A DNA stretch of 43,947 nucleotides from Bacteroidaceae bacterium (lineage in GTDB: Bacteria > Bacteroidota > Bacteroidia > Bacteroidales > Bacteroidaceae), in assembly GCA_017556585.1 (NCBI GenBank), contig JAFYMP010000028.1, forward strand, positions 1 through 43,947. Reading direction: 5' to 3'. Positions 34,788-43,907 of the stretch are shown in pieces (within the stretch, counting starts at the first letter, position 1; the number at the start of each line of letters is the position of its first letter). A program made the position numbers and the translations under genes. The notes below the pieces were generated by a model. It saw only the letters and a list, made by a program, of their open reading frames with translations, ran no database searches and had not been told where the DNA came from.

Positions 34788-34831
34788 ACAACAACCATCT
34801 ATACCCATAAATTTGTATATGTTATCTTCAC
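34788..34831. repeat. Short duplicated 3'-flank segment, copy 2
   Basis: Contains ACAACCATC, ATAAATTTGTATAT and CGACAATGCTT, matching 33109-33150 with a small insertion. It lies 3' of the lipoprotein gene at 34851-35633. Confidence 0.6.
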
Positions 34832-34850
34832 GACAATGCTTTCATAAGTT

Positions 34851-35633
34851 TTACTCAAATTTTACATATTTGCCAAATAGCTTTACGTAATCATCTATAC
34901 TTTTATTACCCTTGATAAAAAATAGGGTTTTTAAGCCTACCGCACTGGAAGTTTTGTAAAACTCAACTGCATAACACTGTTTGCTATTATCTATAATTTC
35001 TGCTTCTACAGTTTCGTTAGTACAACTTATTAAATCTACGTTGGGAATGTTCACAACAAAAATTTTATCGCAACCTGTCAGCTCATTGAGTTCTGAATTC
35101 TCTATAGAATATTCATATTTGTTCCTTAATTCAGATACCTGCTCCTGCAGTTCTGCACGTTCTTGTTCAGTTAGTTCTTTAAAACCACTGTTTTTTTGTT
35201 TTTCTGCTTCCGACAAAATTATGCCACCAGTATTGGTGATATACCAATTAGCCCAGGGAACTTTGCAATTACATAACATCCAACCATCTGCTGTTGGTAA
35301 AACATACGGCGAATATAAATTTAAACTCCTTGGCTTAAGTGGATTATTATTAGACACATTCATTAGCACCACGCTGCAATCTTTTGTTAGGTTCAGCACC
35401 GGACCTGTTTCAAAAATAGGGCTGGTTCTGAATTCCGGCAACATAGGACCGAACATAAATATATCAGATTTCGAAGCATCATCATATTCCACATGCTTAT
35501 GAGGAACTGACAACGATATCTGACCGTAATTCTTCAAATTAGTCAAATAATAGGAATATTGCTCATTTTCATAATTAAATGAACAACTGCTATAGATAAG
35601 TACAACTAATAATATGCAAATCGGGTTACGCAT
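34851..35633 (-). CDS. Lipoprotein of unknown function
   Basis: From the ATG at 35633 the protein has 260 residues and a short lipoprotein-type signal (ILLVVLIYSSC, Cys17 the likely lipid site; the -3 residue is Tyr, a relaxed lipobox). The mature part has no domain I recognise. Features are YYLTNLKNYGQISLSVPHKH, a Trp-rich middle (DGWMLCNCKVPWANWYI), a charged helix (ELTEQERAELQEQVSEL, about residues 150-165) and EFYKTSSAVGLKTLFFIKG near the end. An in-frame start at 35699 would add 22 residues; a -7 box (TACATTTG) at 35731-35738 is compatible with either. It lies in an accessory patch with toxin-antitoxin genes. Confidence 0.7.
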   Translation of the reverse strand: MRNPICILLVVLIYSSCSFNYENEQYSYYLTNLKNYGQISLSVPHKHVEYDDASKSDIFMFGPMLPEFRTSPIFETGPVLNLTKDCSVVLMNVSNNNPLKPRSLNLYSPYVLPTADGWMLCNCKVPWANWYITNTGGIILSEAEKQKNSGFKELTEQERAELQEQVSELRNKYEYSIENSELNELTGCDKIFVVNIPNVDLISCTNETVEAEIIDNSKQCYAVEFYKTSSAVGLKTLFFIKGNKSIDDYVKLFGKYVKFE

Positions 35634-35730
35634 ATTTTTACTACCTGTTTCACTTTTAAAGTCAAAGCCCTGTCTAAACAATCTAAAAACATCTTTCATT
35701 TTAATATTCTTTTAAGGTGAATTAAACACA

Positions 35731-35738
35731 CAAATGTA
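35731..35738 (-). promoter_or_regulatory. -7 promoter box for the lipoprotein gene
   Basis: TACATTTG on the minus strand fits TAnnTTTG. The gap from 35739 to 35840 is A+T-rich and shows nothing else. Confidence 0.5.
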
Positions 35739-35843
35739 TATAAATCTACAACTGACACATATACAAAATATGCTGAATAATGCTGAAGATAGCATTGTTT
35801 AACTTTTTCTAAGTGCAAAACTGCATACTTTCTTGTACTAAAA

Positions 35844-35872
35844 CAAAAAAAGAGCGTGACATTTGCTGTCAC
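35844..35872 (-). terminator. Second terminator downstream of nifJ
   Basis: GTGACA (35856-35861) and TGTCAC (35867-35872) form a six-pair stem, followed on the minus strand by GCTCTTTTTTTG. Confidence 0.7.
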
Positions 35873-35910
35873 ACCATAAATTTCAGGCCATAAGAGGTAT
35901 TATATTATAC

Positions 35911-35939
35911 AAAAAGCGGTCCCAGATTGGAACCGCTTT
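35911..35939 (-). terminator. First terminator downstream of nifJ
   Basis: AAAGCGGT (35913-35920) pairs with ACCGCTTT (35932-35939), followed on the minus strand by TTTTTGTATAA. It lies about 22 bases past the nifJ stop codon; a second hairpin follows, so read-through is doubly blocked. Confidence 0.82.
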
Positions 35940-35960
35940 ACTATTGTTGTTCAGTGGTTA

Positions 35961-38900
35961 TTACCACTCCATCTTTGACATACGAATGTATGATGAGTAG
36001 CGTTTCTTAGCCATCTCTTCTGCTGCATCAAACAGCTGCTGAGCCTCTTCAGGATACTGTTTCATAACTGATGCATAACGTACTTCACCCTTCAGGAAGT
36101 CCTGGAACTTATCCCACTGTGGTTCTTTTGAATCAAGAACGAATGGATTCTTGCCCTCTTCTTCCAATGCTGGGTTGTAACGCCACAAGTGCCAGTAACC
36201 GCACTCTACTGCTGCAGCCTCTTCAGCCTGTGCTTTACCCATACCCTTCTTCAAACCGTGGTTGATACATGGAGCGTAAGCAATTACAAGTGATGGACCT
36301 GGATATGCCTCAGCTTCACGGATAGCCTTCAGACACTGTGCCTGATCTGCACCCATTGCAATCTGAGCTACATAAACATAACCGTATGTAGTTGCAATCA
36401 TACCAAGATCCTTTTTGCGAACACGCTTACCTGAAGCAGCGAACTTAGCAATAGCACCAAGAGGAGTAGCCTTTGAAGACTGACCACCGGTATTTGAATA
36501 AACCTCTGTATCCAATACCAGGATATTTACATCTTCGCCTGAAGCTATAACGTGGTCAAGACCACCATAACCTATATCGTATGAAGCACCGTCACCACCA
36601 ATGATCCACTGTGAACGTTTAACCAGATACTGTGTCAGACCATTCAACTGAGCGCAAAGTTCGCAACCGTTTGCTGCGCCTGCTTCAATCATTGGAACAA
36701 GTTTTGCTGTAGCAGCCTTGCTTGCATCGGCATCATTCTTACCATCTAACCACTCCTGAGCAGCTTCCTTGAATTCTACTGGAGTTGCTTCGTTAGCAAT
36801 TGCATTTTCCAACAAGGTCTGGATACGCATACGCATCTTCTTGTTAGCAAGTTCCATACCCATACCGTATTCACAGAAGTCTTCGAACAATGAGTTAGCC
36901 CATGCCGGACCCTGTCCCTTTTCGTTAGTTGTATATGGAGTTGATGGAATTGAACCTGAATAGATTGATGAGCAACCTGTAGCGTTAGATACCATCTGAC
37001 GGTCACCAAACAGCTGTGAAATCAGCTTAACGTATGGTGTTTCACCACAACCTGAACATGCGCCTGAGAATTCAAACAATGGAGTAGCAAACTGAGAGTT
37101 CTTTGGGTTTGACTTAATATCAACCAAATCCTGCTTGCTCTTTACATTCTTAACGCAGTATTCCCAGTTAGCAGCCTCTGCTTCCTGGCCTTCGAATGGA
37201 ACCATAGCAAGAGCAGAACCGCCAAGTTTTGGATTACCAGGACATACATCCACACAGTTACCGCAACCAAGACAGTCCATAACACCTACCTGAATACGGA
37301 ACTTCATGCCCTTCATTGCTGCAGGAGCCTTCATTTCAATCATTTCTGCATTCAGACCGGCTGCTTCTGCATCGTCCATAACGATAGGACGGATACAAGC
37401 GTGAGGACAAACGTATGCACACTTGTTACACTGAATACATTTTGATGCATCCCATACTGGAACGAATGCACTTACACCACGCTTTTCGTAAGCAGCTGTA
37501 CCCTGTGGCCATGTACCGTCAATACTATCTTTGAATGCAGATACAGGAAGCAAATCACCGTTCTGAGCATTGATAGGACGAACTACATTATTGATAAATT
37601 CAGGATCGTTGTTTGCTGCAGCTGCTGGGATTTCCAAATTAGCCCAAGCAGCATCTACTACCAATTCCTTATATTCACCGCCTCTGTCAACAGCAGCATA
37701 GTTCTTGTTTACAACATCTTCACCCTTCTTACCGTATGACTTAACAATGAACTTCTTCATCTGTTCAATAGCCAGATCTACAGGAATAACGCCTGTTATA
37801 CGGAAGAATGCTGACTGTAGGATAGTATTTGTTCTGTTACCCAAACCTATCTCCTGAGCAATCTTTGTTGCATTGATATAGTAAACTTTGATATTATTCT
37901 TTGCAAAGTAAGCCTTTACATTTACAGGCAGGTTGTTTGCCAATTCTTCGCCTTCCCAAATTGTGTTAAGCAGGAATGTACCATTCTTCTGCAAACCACG
38001 GGTTACATCGTACATATTCAAATATGCCTGAACATGACATGCAACAAAGTTTGGAGTGTTTACCAAATATGTAGAACGAATTGGGTTATCACCAAAACGC
38101 AGGTGTGAACATGTGAAACCACCAGACTTCTTTGAATCGTATGAGAAGTAAGCCTGACAATGTTTATCTGTGTTGTCACCGATAATCTTTACAGAGTTCT
38201 TGTTTGCACCTACAGTACCGTCAGCACCAAGTCCGTAGAACTTAGCTTCAAACATACCTTCGCCGCCAAGAGCAATCTCTTCCTTAAGTGGTAGTGATGT
38301 AAATGTAACATCGTCAACAATACCAAGAGTAAACTGGTTCTTTGGCTGTGGCAATGCAAGATTCTCAAATACAGAAAGGATCTGAGCCGGAGTTGTATCG
38401 TGTGAACCCAAACCGTAACGACCACCAACAATAAGAGGTTTCTTATCTGCAGGTATATCTTTGCAGTTAGCAAAAGCCTCAACAATATCCATATAAAGAG
38501 GTTCGCCTGTTGCACCAGGTTCTTTTGTACGGTCAAGAACAGCAATACGTTTAACTGTTTCAGGAAGCACTGCACCAAGATACTTAACTGAGAATGGACG
38601 ATACAGGTGTACTGATACCAAACCTACCTTTTCACCTTTAGCTGTCAAATAATCAATAACCTCCTTGATAGCCTCTGTTACAGAACCCATTGCTATGATG
38701 ATATTCTCTGCATCGGCAGCACCATAGTATGTGAATGGTTTGTATTCACGACCTGTAATCTTGCTGATTTCGTCCATATATTCAGCAACGATATCAGGAA
38801 CAGCATCGTAATATTTGTTACAGATTTCACGATGTGTAAAGAATGTATCTGGATTTTCTGCCATACCGCGAGCAACAGGTTTATTTGGATTAAGAGCTCT

Positions 38901-39515
38901 TTCACGGAACTCTTTCAATGCCTGCTGGTCAATCAGTTTAGCAAGATCTTCGTTTTCTAATGCTTCAATCTTCTGAATTTCGTGTGATGTACGGAAGCCG
39001 TCAAAGAAGTTCAGGAATGGAACTCTTGATTTGATTGTTGACAAATGTGCTACACCTGCCAAATCCATAACTTCCTGAACTGAACCTTCTGCCAACATAG
39101 CAAAACCTGTCTGACGACAAGCCATAACGTCCTGATGGTCACCAAAGATACAGAGTGAATGTGATGCCAATGTACGAGCTGATACGTGGAATACGCAAGG
39201 AAGCAATTCACCGGCAATCTTGTACATATTAGGAATCATCAGCAACAAACCCTGTGATGCTGTGAATGTAGTTGTTAACGCACCTGCCTGCAAAGAGCCA
39301 TGTACTGCACCTGCAGCACCACCCTCTGACTGCATTTCCTGTACTAGGACTGTTTCATTGAAGATATTCTTTCTTCCCTGAGCAGCCCACTCATCAACAT
39401 ATTCTGCCATTGTTGATGATGGTGTGATAGGATAAATAGCAGCTACCTCTGAAAACATATAAGCTATGTGAGCAGCAGCTTGGTTACCATCACAAGTAAT
39501 CATTTTTTTTGCCAT
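35961..39515 (-). CDS. nifJ: Pyruvate:ferredoxin (flavodoxin) oxidoreductase
   Basis: The 1184-residue protein is a full-length single-chain PFOR. It oxidises pyruvate with CoA to acetyl-CoA and CO2 and passes electrons to ferredoxin. Domains in order: pyrimidine-binding domain I (AYMFSEVAAIYPITPSSTMAE), domain II, the CoA/gamma domain, a 2x[4Fe-4S] ferredoxin-like domain (CIQCNKCAYVCPHACI and CLGCGNCVDVCPG), and the TPP domain with CSGCGETPYVK and IIGGDGASYDIGYGGLDH, where the proximal cluster and Mg-TPP sit. All cysteine motifs look intact. The gene starts 31 bases after the AAA ATPase gene and may share its transcript. Confidence 0.97.
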   Translation of the reverse strand: MAKKMITCDGNQAAAHIAYMFSEVAAIYPITPSSTMAEYVDEWAAQGRKNIFNETVLVQEMQSEGGAAGAVHGSLQAGALTTTFTASQGLLLMIPNMYKIAGELLPCVFHVSARTLASHSLCIFGDHQDVMACRQTGFAMLAEGSVQEVMDLAGVAHLSTIKSRVPFLNFFDGFRTSHEIQKIEALENEDLAKLIDQQALKEFRERALNPNKPVARGMAENPDTFFTHREICNKYYDAVPDIVAEYMDEISKITGREYKPFTYYGAADAENIIIAMGSVTEAIKEVIDYLTAKGEKVGLVSVHLYRPFSVKYLGAVLPETVKRIAVLDRTKEPGATGEPLYMDIVEAFANCKDIPADKKPLIVGGRYGLGSHDTTPAQILSVFENLALPQPKNQFTLGIVDDVTFTSLPLKEEIALGGEGMFEAKFYGLGADGTVGANKNSVKIIGDNTDKHCQAYFSYDSKKSGGFTCSHLRFGDNPIRSTYLVNTPNFVACHVQAYLNMYDVTRGLQKNGTFLLNTIWEGEELANNLPVNVKAYFAKNNIKVYYINATKIAQEIGLGNRTNTILQSAFFRITGVIPVDLAIEQMKKFIVKSYGKKGEDVVNKNYAAVDRGGEYKELVVDAAWANLEIPAAAANNDPEFINNVVRPINAQNGDLLPVSAFKDSIDGTWPQGTAAYEKRGVSAFVPVWDASKCIQCNKCAYVCPHACIRPIVMDDAEAAGLNAEMIEMKAPAAMKGMKFRIQVGVMDCLGCGNCVDVCPGNPKLGGSALAMVPFEGQEAEAANWEYCVKNVKSKQDLVDIKSNPKNSQFATPLFEFSGACSGCGETPYVKLISQLFGDRQMVSNATGCSSIYSGSIPSTPYTTNEKGQGPAWANSLFEDFCEYGMGMELANKKMRMRIQTLLENAIANEATPVEFKEAAQEWLDGKNDADASKAATAKLVPMIEAGAANGCELCAQLNGLTQYLVKRSQWIIGGDGASYDIGYGGLDHVIASGEDVNILVLDTEVYSNTGGQSSKATPLGAIAKFAASGKRVRKKDLGMIATTYGYVYVAQIAMGADQAQCLKAIREAEAYPGPSLVIAYAPCINHGLKKGMGKAQAEEAAAVECGYWHLWRYNPALEEEGKNPFVLDSKEPQWDKFQDFLKGEVRYASVMKQYPEEAQQLFDAAEEMAKKRYSSYIRMSKMEW

Positions 39516-39546
39516 AATCGTAAAATATTTTATTACAAGTTCAACA

Positions 39547-40725
39547 TCAATATAAAAGTCCGAACAGCCATAGTGGTATTACATTGTCTTTTCCTTCACT
39601 AAAGGTATCTACCACATAAAACTGTTCCGGGTTATTCTTACCTATAGTACTCTTTTGCAGCAGTTTGAATTCCAATTTTGAATCTACCAAAAAAGAGACT
39701 CCTTTAGTACCTCTGTTTACACTATGATCTTTCCACATAGAATTAACAAAGAATGTATCTATTACATCCTGTCTGTTATTCTTTGGCGGATAGATGGTGT
39801 AAATCAGGTTAGTGTTGTGCATCAGCACTCTGCAAGGCTTCTTTGGAAAAGATTCATCCTTGTCATAAACTATATTGATAAGTCTGGCATCGGCCAGATA
39901 TTTAATATAGTTCATTACTGTTGCACGCGATGTATCTATTGCCTGAGCCAATTGGCTTACATTTGGTGCCGATGTGCCACCTAATGCCAGCAGATAGAAC
40001 AACTTCTTTATCTTTGGCAGATATTTCAGTTCCACCTGTTTAAGCAGAAGTATATCTACCTCTATCATCATATTCATGGTCTTCAGCAGGTTCTCAGAGA
40101 AACTTGTCTTCTCCATAAAGAACGGATAGAAACCATGATGCAGATAATCCTGGAAATACAATTCCGGTTTTATCTGTTGCTGAATCTGTTTTGCTATTTC
40201 CTGATGATGTTCCAGAATATCTTTCAAAGTCAAAGCCGGTATAGATGTCCCCGCCTTAAGATTCAGATATTCCCTGAATGAAAAACCACGCAGATTGTAA
40301 GATTTAACAATACCATTCAAACTGTGGTTTTCCTCTTTAAGACGCATTACAGAAGATCCCGTAAAGACTATCTTAAGATTTGGATACAGGTCATAACAAA
40401 GCCTTAATTCATTACTCCAATCAGGATGTTTAAAAACTTGGTCTATAAGTAGAACTTTGCCTCCCATCTTCTGGAAATCACCGGCAAACTCGGCTATTCC
40501 CCTACCCTGAAAATAGAGATTATTCATGTTGATATAAAGACAGGAGCTATCGTAGCCAAATTTTTCTTTTGCATACTGGAGCAGGAAAGTAGTTTTACCA
40601 ACACCTCTGGTTCCTTTAATACCAATCATACGACCGGACCAATCTATTTCATCCATCAGGTCTCTGCGTACCGGAGCATTCAAGTGCTCCAAAAGGTATC
40701 TATGTGTTCTGAAAAACGACTCCAT
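39547..40725 (-). CDS. AAA_14/DUF4143-type ATPase with altered Walker B
   Basis: From the ATG at 40725 the protein has 392 residues. It has Walker A GIKGTRGVGKTTFLL (about residues 35-49), Walker B KVLLIDQVFKHPDW, sensor FTGSS and the C-terminal DUF4143-like part, in which a winged-helix region (SQLAQAIDTSRATVMNYIKYL) and LFYLLALGG are visible. Close relatives have D-E in Walker B; here it is Asp95-Gln96 (CAA codon at 40438-40440), the change commonly made to block hydrolysis. The protein may bind ATP but turn it over slowly or not at all. Functions in this family are poorly known. A full promoter precedes it (40750-40781); the ORF start at 40752 lies inside that promoter and is rejected. Confidence 0.85.
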   Translation of the reverse strand: MESFFRTHRYLLEHLNAPVRRDLMDEIDWSGRMIGIKGTRGVGKTTFLLQYAKEKFGYDSSCLYINMNNLYFQGRGIAEFAGDFQKMGGKVLLIDQVFKHPDWSNELRLCYDLYPNLKIVFTGSSVMRLKEENHSLNGIVKSYNLRGFSFREYLNLKAGTSIPALTLKDILEHHQEIAKQIQQQIKPELYFQDYLHHGFYPFFMEKTSFSENLLKTMNMMIEVDILLLKQVELKYLPKIKKLFYLLALGGTSAPNVSQLAQAIDTSRATVMNYIKYLADARLINIVYDKDESFPKKPCRVLMHNTNLIYTIYPPKNNRQDVIDTFFVNSMWKDHSVNRGTKGVSFLVDSKLEFKLLQKSTIGKNNPEQFYVVDTFSEGKDNVIPLWLFGLLY

Positions 40726-40749
40726 TTGCACCCTTTTTATATCAGAGTG

Positions 40750-40781
40750 CAAAATTACTCTATTTATATCGTTTTTGCAAA
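40750..40781 (-). promoter_or_regulatory. Promoter of the AAA ATPase gene (and perhaps nifJ)
   Basis: On the minus strand TTTG (40778-40781), 20 bases, then TAATTTTG (40750-40757). Transcription would start near 40744, about 19 bases before the ATG at 40725. Confidence 0.7.
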
Positions 40782-40872
40782 GTCCACCTTACATTTTTAT
40801 AACTTTTTTTCTATTACCACATTATTTAATTTATGCGGACCGTATATTATGGAATATTAAGCAAGCTGATTT

Positions 40873-41331
40873 TTACTGTTCTAGAGAATCTATCAATGCC
40901 GTACAAGCCTGAGTCAAATCACGATATGTAGTTTCAAAATCGCCTGTGTACCAGGGATCTGCAACGTCACGTCTTGTACCTGCACACTCCATCATCAAAC
41001 TTACATTTGCACCGGGTTCGCCACCCAATATCCTGCGCAGATACCATAGATTAGAGTTATCCATTACAAACACCATATCGTTCTCTTCAACCTCTTTTTT
41101 TGTTATCAGTCTGGCTCTATGATCATCGAAAGGAATTCCTTTTTCATATAACTTGCGCTTTGCAGGAGGGTATATACCATTCCCTATCTCTTCTGTTGTC
41201 ACCGCAGCACTGTCTATTATAAACCTATCTTGCAAATTGCGTTTTTTCACTAAATCTTTCATTATAAACTCTGCCATAGGGCTACGACAGATATTACCAT
41301 GACATAAAAAAAGTATCTTATATCTTTTCAT
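40873..41331 (-). CDS. Low-molecular-weight protein tyrosine phosphatase
   Basis: The 152-residue protein is of normal length for the family. The P-loop FLCHGNICRSPMAEFIM has nucleophile Cys10 and Arg16 of the C-x5-R-S motif. The general-acid aspartate is in VADPWYTGDFETTYRD. The middle includes DDHRARLITKKE and MVFVMDNSNL. It removes phosphate from tyrosine residues; in bacteria it often reverses BY-kinases that control capsule export, though no such genes are here. Some relatives act on arginine phosphate. It lies 15 bases after the Rid-family gene and is probably cotranscribed. Confidence 0.94.
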   Translation of the reverse strand: MKRYKILFLCHGNICRSPMAEFIMKDLVKKRNLQDRFIIDSAAVTTEEIGNGIYPPAKRKLYEKGIPFDDHRARLITKKEVEENDMVFVMDNSNLWYLRRILGGEPGANVSLMMECAGTRRDVADPWYTGDFETTYRDLTQACTALIDSLEQ

Positions 41332-41346
41332 TGCTTACTAATTTAA

Positions 41347-42495
41347 TCAGTAACTGCTAAAACCGTTATTATTCTCTTTTTTAATTGCTATGCACTCTGT
41401 CTCTATTAGCCAGCCCGGCCTGCAAACCGGAGCATAGACTATTACGAAAGGATGCTGTGGAAACTTATTTTTAAACATTTTGCTTACCACTTTATAGTCT
41501 GCTACATCTCTTAGATAGACTATTATCTGAGCCACATCGGCAAAACCACAACCGGCTTCAGAAAGTAATGCTTCTACATTTTGCAACATCCTATGTGTTT
41601 GCATAACAATATCACCCGGAAAAACCACTTCGCCCCTATTGTTTATACTTGCAGTTCCGGAAATAAAGACCTGTTTTCTGTCTCCGTAAGTTACAGCAGT
41701 TCCACGTTCAAAGCTCACTCCATATTCCGATGTTCTGTTTAAGAATTCCGGAGCATACAGATAGGAAATCTGTTCCTGTTTAATTCCGGTAACAGCATAC
41801 GTATCTAACTGAACCAAAGCACTCTTTACCGCTGCACGACCAGCTATACCTGTACTGGAAATAAAGTGAGTTTCGTTAGTAAGTCCTTGCATAGAAAAGA
41901 CATCGTTCCTGGCCACCACCACGCCTTGATAATTACTATCAATATTCTGTACAAACAACCATGTTCTTATACAGTTGTCAGAGAGTGTCAGTCCTAATTC
42001 ATTCAGACGCTCCGAATAGCTTAGCATCAGTTCTTTTGTCTGTGCTCTGGAGCCTCCCTTTGTTTCATATTCCGACGCTGTTCTAAGATGTATAGAGCCA
42101 CCCGTATTTGTTTCAAAAATGCCATCATAGAGGTTTCTATTAACCACTTCTGTCTGCAACCAAGCCCACAGAGCAATCTTACTGCCATTCAAAGGGGGTT
42201 GTTCTACTATTGAGACTGCATTGCCGGGAAGAGACTCTGTCATCTTTTCCAACAAAGGCTGTTGATTAGTTATATCACTTAAAAAATAGCGCTCAAACAC
42301 AGGTGTTGCAAACGGTAAATTTTCCGAACAATAATCATGATATGCAGAAAGCAGTCTGTCTGCCTGATTCACAAATCCGTCTTCTCTATCGGAAAGAGTT
42401 ATCATCAAATTATATTCGGATGGACCTTGTTCAAATTCCAATTTACTCAATCGTATTACAACGCCTTCGTACTTATCTATTACCTGATAAATCAT
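41347..42495 (-). CDS. Rid-family protein with chorismatase-like N-terminal extension
   Basis: The 382-residue protein has a C-terminal RidA/YjgF-like domain (about residues 260-380): KQVFISGTASINNRGEVVFPG, HRMLQNVEALLSEAGCGFADV and FVIVYAPVCRPGWLIETECIA, with the arginine that usually binds the substrate carboxylate in CRPGWLIE. The N-terminal 250 residues resemble the other half of chorismatases and XanB2-type proteins, whose two halves form one enzyme; I am not certain. Such enzymes cleave chorismate, whereas plain RidA deaminates enamines. The context (phosphatase) gives no help. The start at 42495 follows a near-consensus -7 box (TATCTTCG, 42520-42527). Confidence 0.7.
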   Translation of the reverse strand: MIYQVIDKYEGVVIRLSKLEFEQGPSEYNLMITLSDREDGFVNQADRLLSAYHDYCSENLPFATPVFERYFLSDITNQQPLLEKMTESLPGNAVSIVEQPPLNGSKIALWAWLQTEVVNRNLYDGIFETNTGGSIHLRTASEYETKGGSRAQTKELMLSYSERLNELGLTLSDNCIRTWLFVQNIDSNYQGVVVARNDVFSMQGLTNETHFISSTGIAGRAAVKSALVQLDTYAVTGIKQEQISYLYAPEFLNRTSEYGVSFERGTAVTYGDRKQVFISGTASINNRGEVVFPGDIVMQTHRMLQNVEALLSEAGCGFADVAQIIVYLRDVADYKVVSKMFKNKFPQHPFVIVYAPVCRPGWLIETECIAIKKENNNGFSSY

Positions 42496-42547
42496 ATTCT
42501 TTTAGTGGGTTTTGAAATGCGAAGATAATTGTTTTTTGCATTTAATT

Positions 42548-42578
42548 TTTGTCTTGTCTGCAAAAACATCTAACTTTG
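42548..42578 (+). promoter_or_regulatory. Promoter of the C1 peptidase gene
   Basis: TTTG (42548-42551), 19 bases, then TAACTTTG (42571-42578) is a perfect Bacteroidetes promoter, 41 bases before the ATG at 42620. Confidence 0.8.
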
Positions 42579-42619
42579 AGGTTTGAAACCAGAATAATTA
42601 TAACGTAAATATTCACAAT

Positions 42620-43750
42620 ATGAGAAAAACAATGATTTTTGCTGCATTGTTAATGTGCGGCACAGCACTTTTTGGACAAGAGTCCGCAGCTGACAAATAC
42701 GTATTTACAACAGTAGATTCAGTTGGTATCACACCTGTTAAGGATCAGAATCAGACAGGAACATGCTGGTCATTCTCATCAATAGGATTCTTTGAATCTG
42801 AATTGATTAGATTGGGAAAGGGTGAATTTGACCTTTCAGAAATGTTTGTTGTTCACAAAACAATGGAAGACAGAGCCACTGCTGCAGTACGCACACATGG
42901 AGATGTTTCATACGCTCCGGGTGGCAGTTTCTATGACGTAATATACTGCTACAAACACTACGGCATGGTTCCTAACGACGTTATGCCGGGCATTAAATAC
43001 GACAGCGACAATCACAACCATAACGAACTGGCTTCTGTAGCAGGAGCATACGTAAATGCCATAGCAAATGGAAATTCAAAAAGACTGACCAACGTATGGC
43101 ACGATGGTCTTTCTGCCATTTACGACACTTATTTAGGAGAATGCCCAGAAACATTCACTGTAAATGGAAAAGAATACACACCCCGCACATACGCAGATGA
43201 AGTTTTAGGTCTGAACATGGACGATTATATCTCATTGACATCGTTCACACATCATCCTTTCTACGAAACATTTATCCTAGAAATTCCTGATAACTGGCGT
43301 TGGGCAGAATCATACAACCTTCCTTTAGAAGAACTTATGGAGGTTATGAAGTATAGCATCAAAAACGGTTATTCATTCGCTTGGGCATCTGATGTTTCTG
43401 AAAAGGGGTTTGCAAGAGGTGAAGGTGTAGCTGTTGTTCCAGAAGACGACACAAAGTTAACAGAAGCATTAAAGAAGCCAATGGCTGAAAAGAGTATCAC
43501 ACAGGAGATGCGCCAGATTGCATACGATAATTGGGAGACAACCGATGACCACGGAATGCAGATTTTTGGTATTGCCAAAGACCAGAATGGCAAAGAGTAT
43601 TTCATGGTTAAAAACTCATGGAGCACCAATTCCGGCCGTAATGGTATGTGGTATGCTTCAGACGCATTTGTTGCGTACAAGACCATGAACATAGTACTTC
43701 ACAAAGATGGTATTCCAAAGGCTATTCGCAAAAAATTAGGCATAAAATAA
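42620..43750 (+). CDS. Secreted bleomycin-hydrolase-like (C1-family) aminopeptidase
   Basis: This 376-residue protein has a signal peptide (MRKTMIFAALLMCGTALFG-Q) and a papain-type fold of the PepC/bleomycin hydrolase family. QNQTGTCWSFSSIGF holds the oxyanion Gln and catalytic Cys, DDHGMQIFGIAKDQNG the catalytic His, and FMVKNSWSTNSGRNGMWYAS the Asn. The length is slightly under the cytoplasmic family members, which are hexameric aminopeptidases. The signal peptide indicates a periplasmic or surface role, probably in peptide breakdown for amino-acid uptake. All three catalytic residues are intact. It is a single-gene unit with its own promoter and a strong terminator. Confidence 0.9.
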   Translation: MRKTMIFAALLMCGTALFGQESAADKYVFTTVDSVGITPVKDQNQTGTCWSFSSIGFFESELIRLGKGEFDLSEMFVVHKTMEDRATAAVRTHGDVSYAPGGSFYDVIYCYKHYGMVPNDVMPGIKYDSDNHNHNELASVAGAYVNAIANGNSKRLTNVWHDGLSAIYDTYLGECPETFTVNGKEYTPRTYADEVLGLNMDDYISLTSFTHHPFYETFILEIPDNWRWAESYNLPLEELMEVMKYSIKNGYSFAWASDVSEKGFARGEGVAVVPEDDTKLTEALKKPMAEKSITQEMRQIAYDNWETTDDHGMQIFGIAKDQNGKEYFMVKNSWSTNSGRNGMWYASDAFVAYKTMNIVLHKDGIPKAIRKKLGIK

Positions 43751-43782
43751 CAGGTAAGACTGTATTATTAACAACCAAACCC

Positions 43783-43816
43783 AATCGGTTCGTCTGGCCA
43801 GACGAACCGATTTTTT
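43783..43816. terminator. Strong terminator after the C1 peptidase gene
   Basis: The 30-base sequence 43783-43812 is a perfect palindrome of two 15-base arms (AATCGGTTCGTCTGG and its complement), followed by TTTT. In RNA it would form a stem of about 13 pairs with a short loop and U-tract. Confidence 0.88.
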
Positions 43817-43836
43817 CATATATATAAGGTATATTT

Positions 43837-43868
43837 ATTGACATTAACACAAAAAATCATTAGTTTTG
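43837..43868 (+). promoter_or_regulatory. Promoter of the gene at the right edge
   Basis: ATTG (43837-43840), 20 bases, then TAGTTTTG (43861-43868), a full -7 match. Confidence 0.55.
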
Positions 43869-43907
43869 CAAATTAAAATACTACGAACCAAACACAAACT
43901 TACAGAT

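Noticed and set aside
39547-40725. AAA ATPase next to nifJ as part of a phage-defence island
   Set aside because: No nuclease, restriction or abortive-infection genes nearby; AAA_14/DUF4143 proteins are common outside defence loci.
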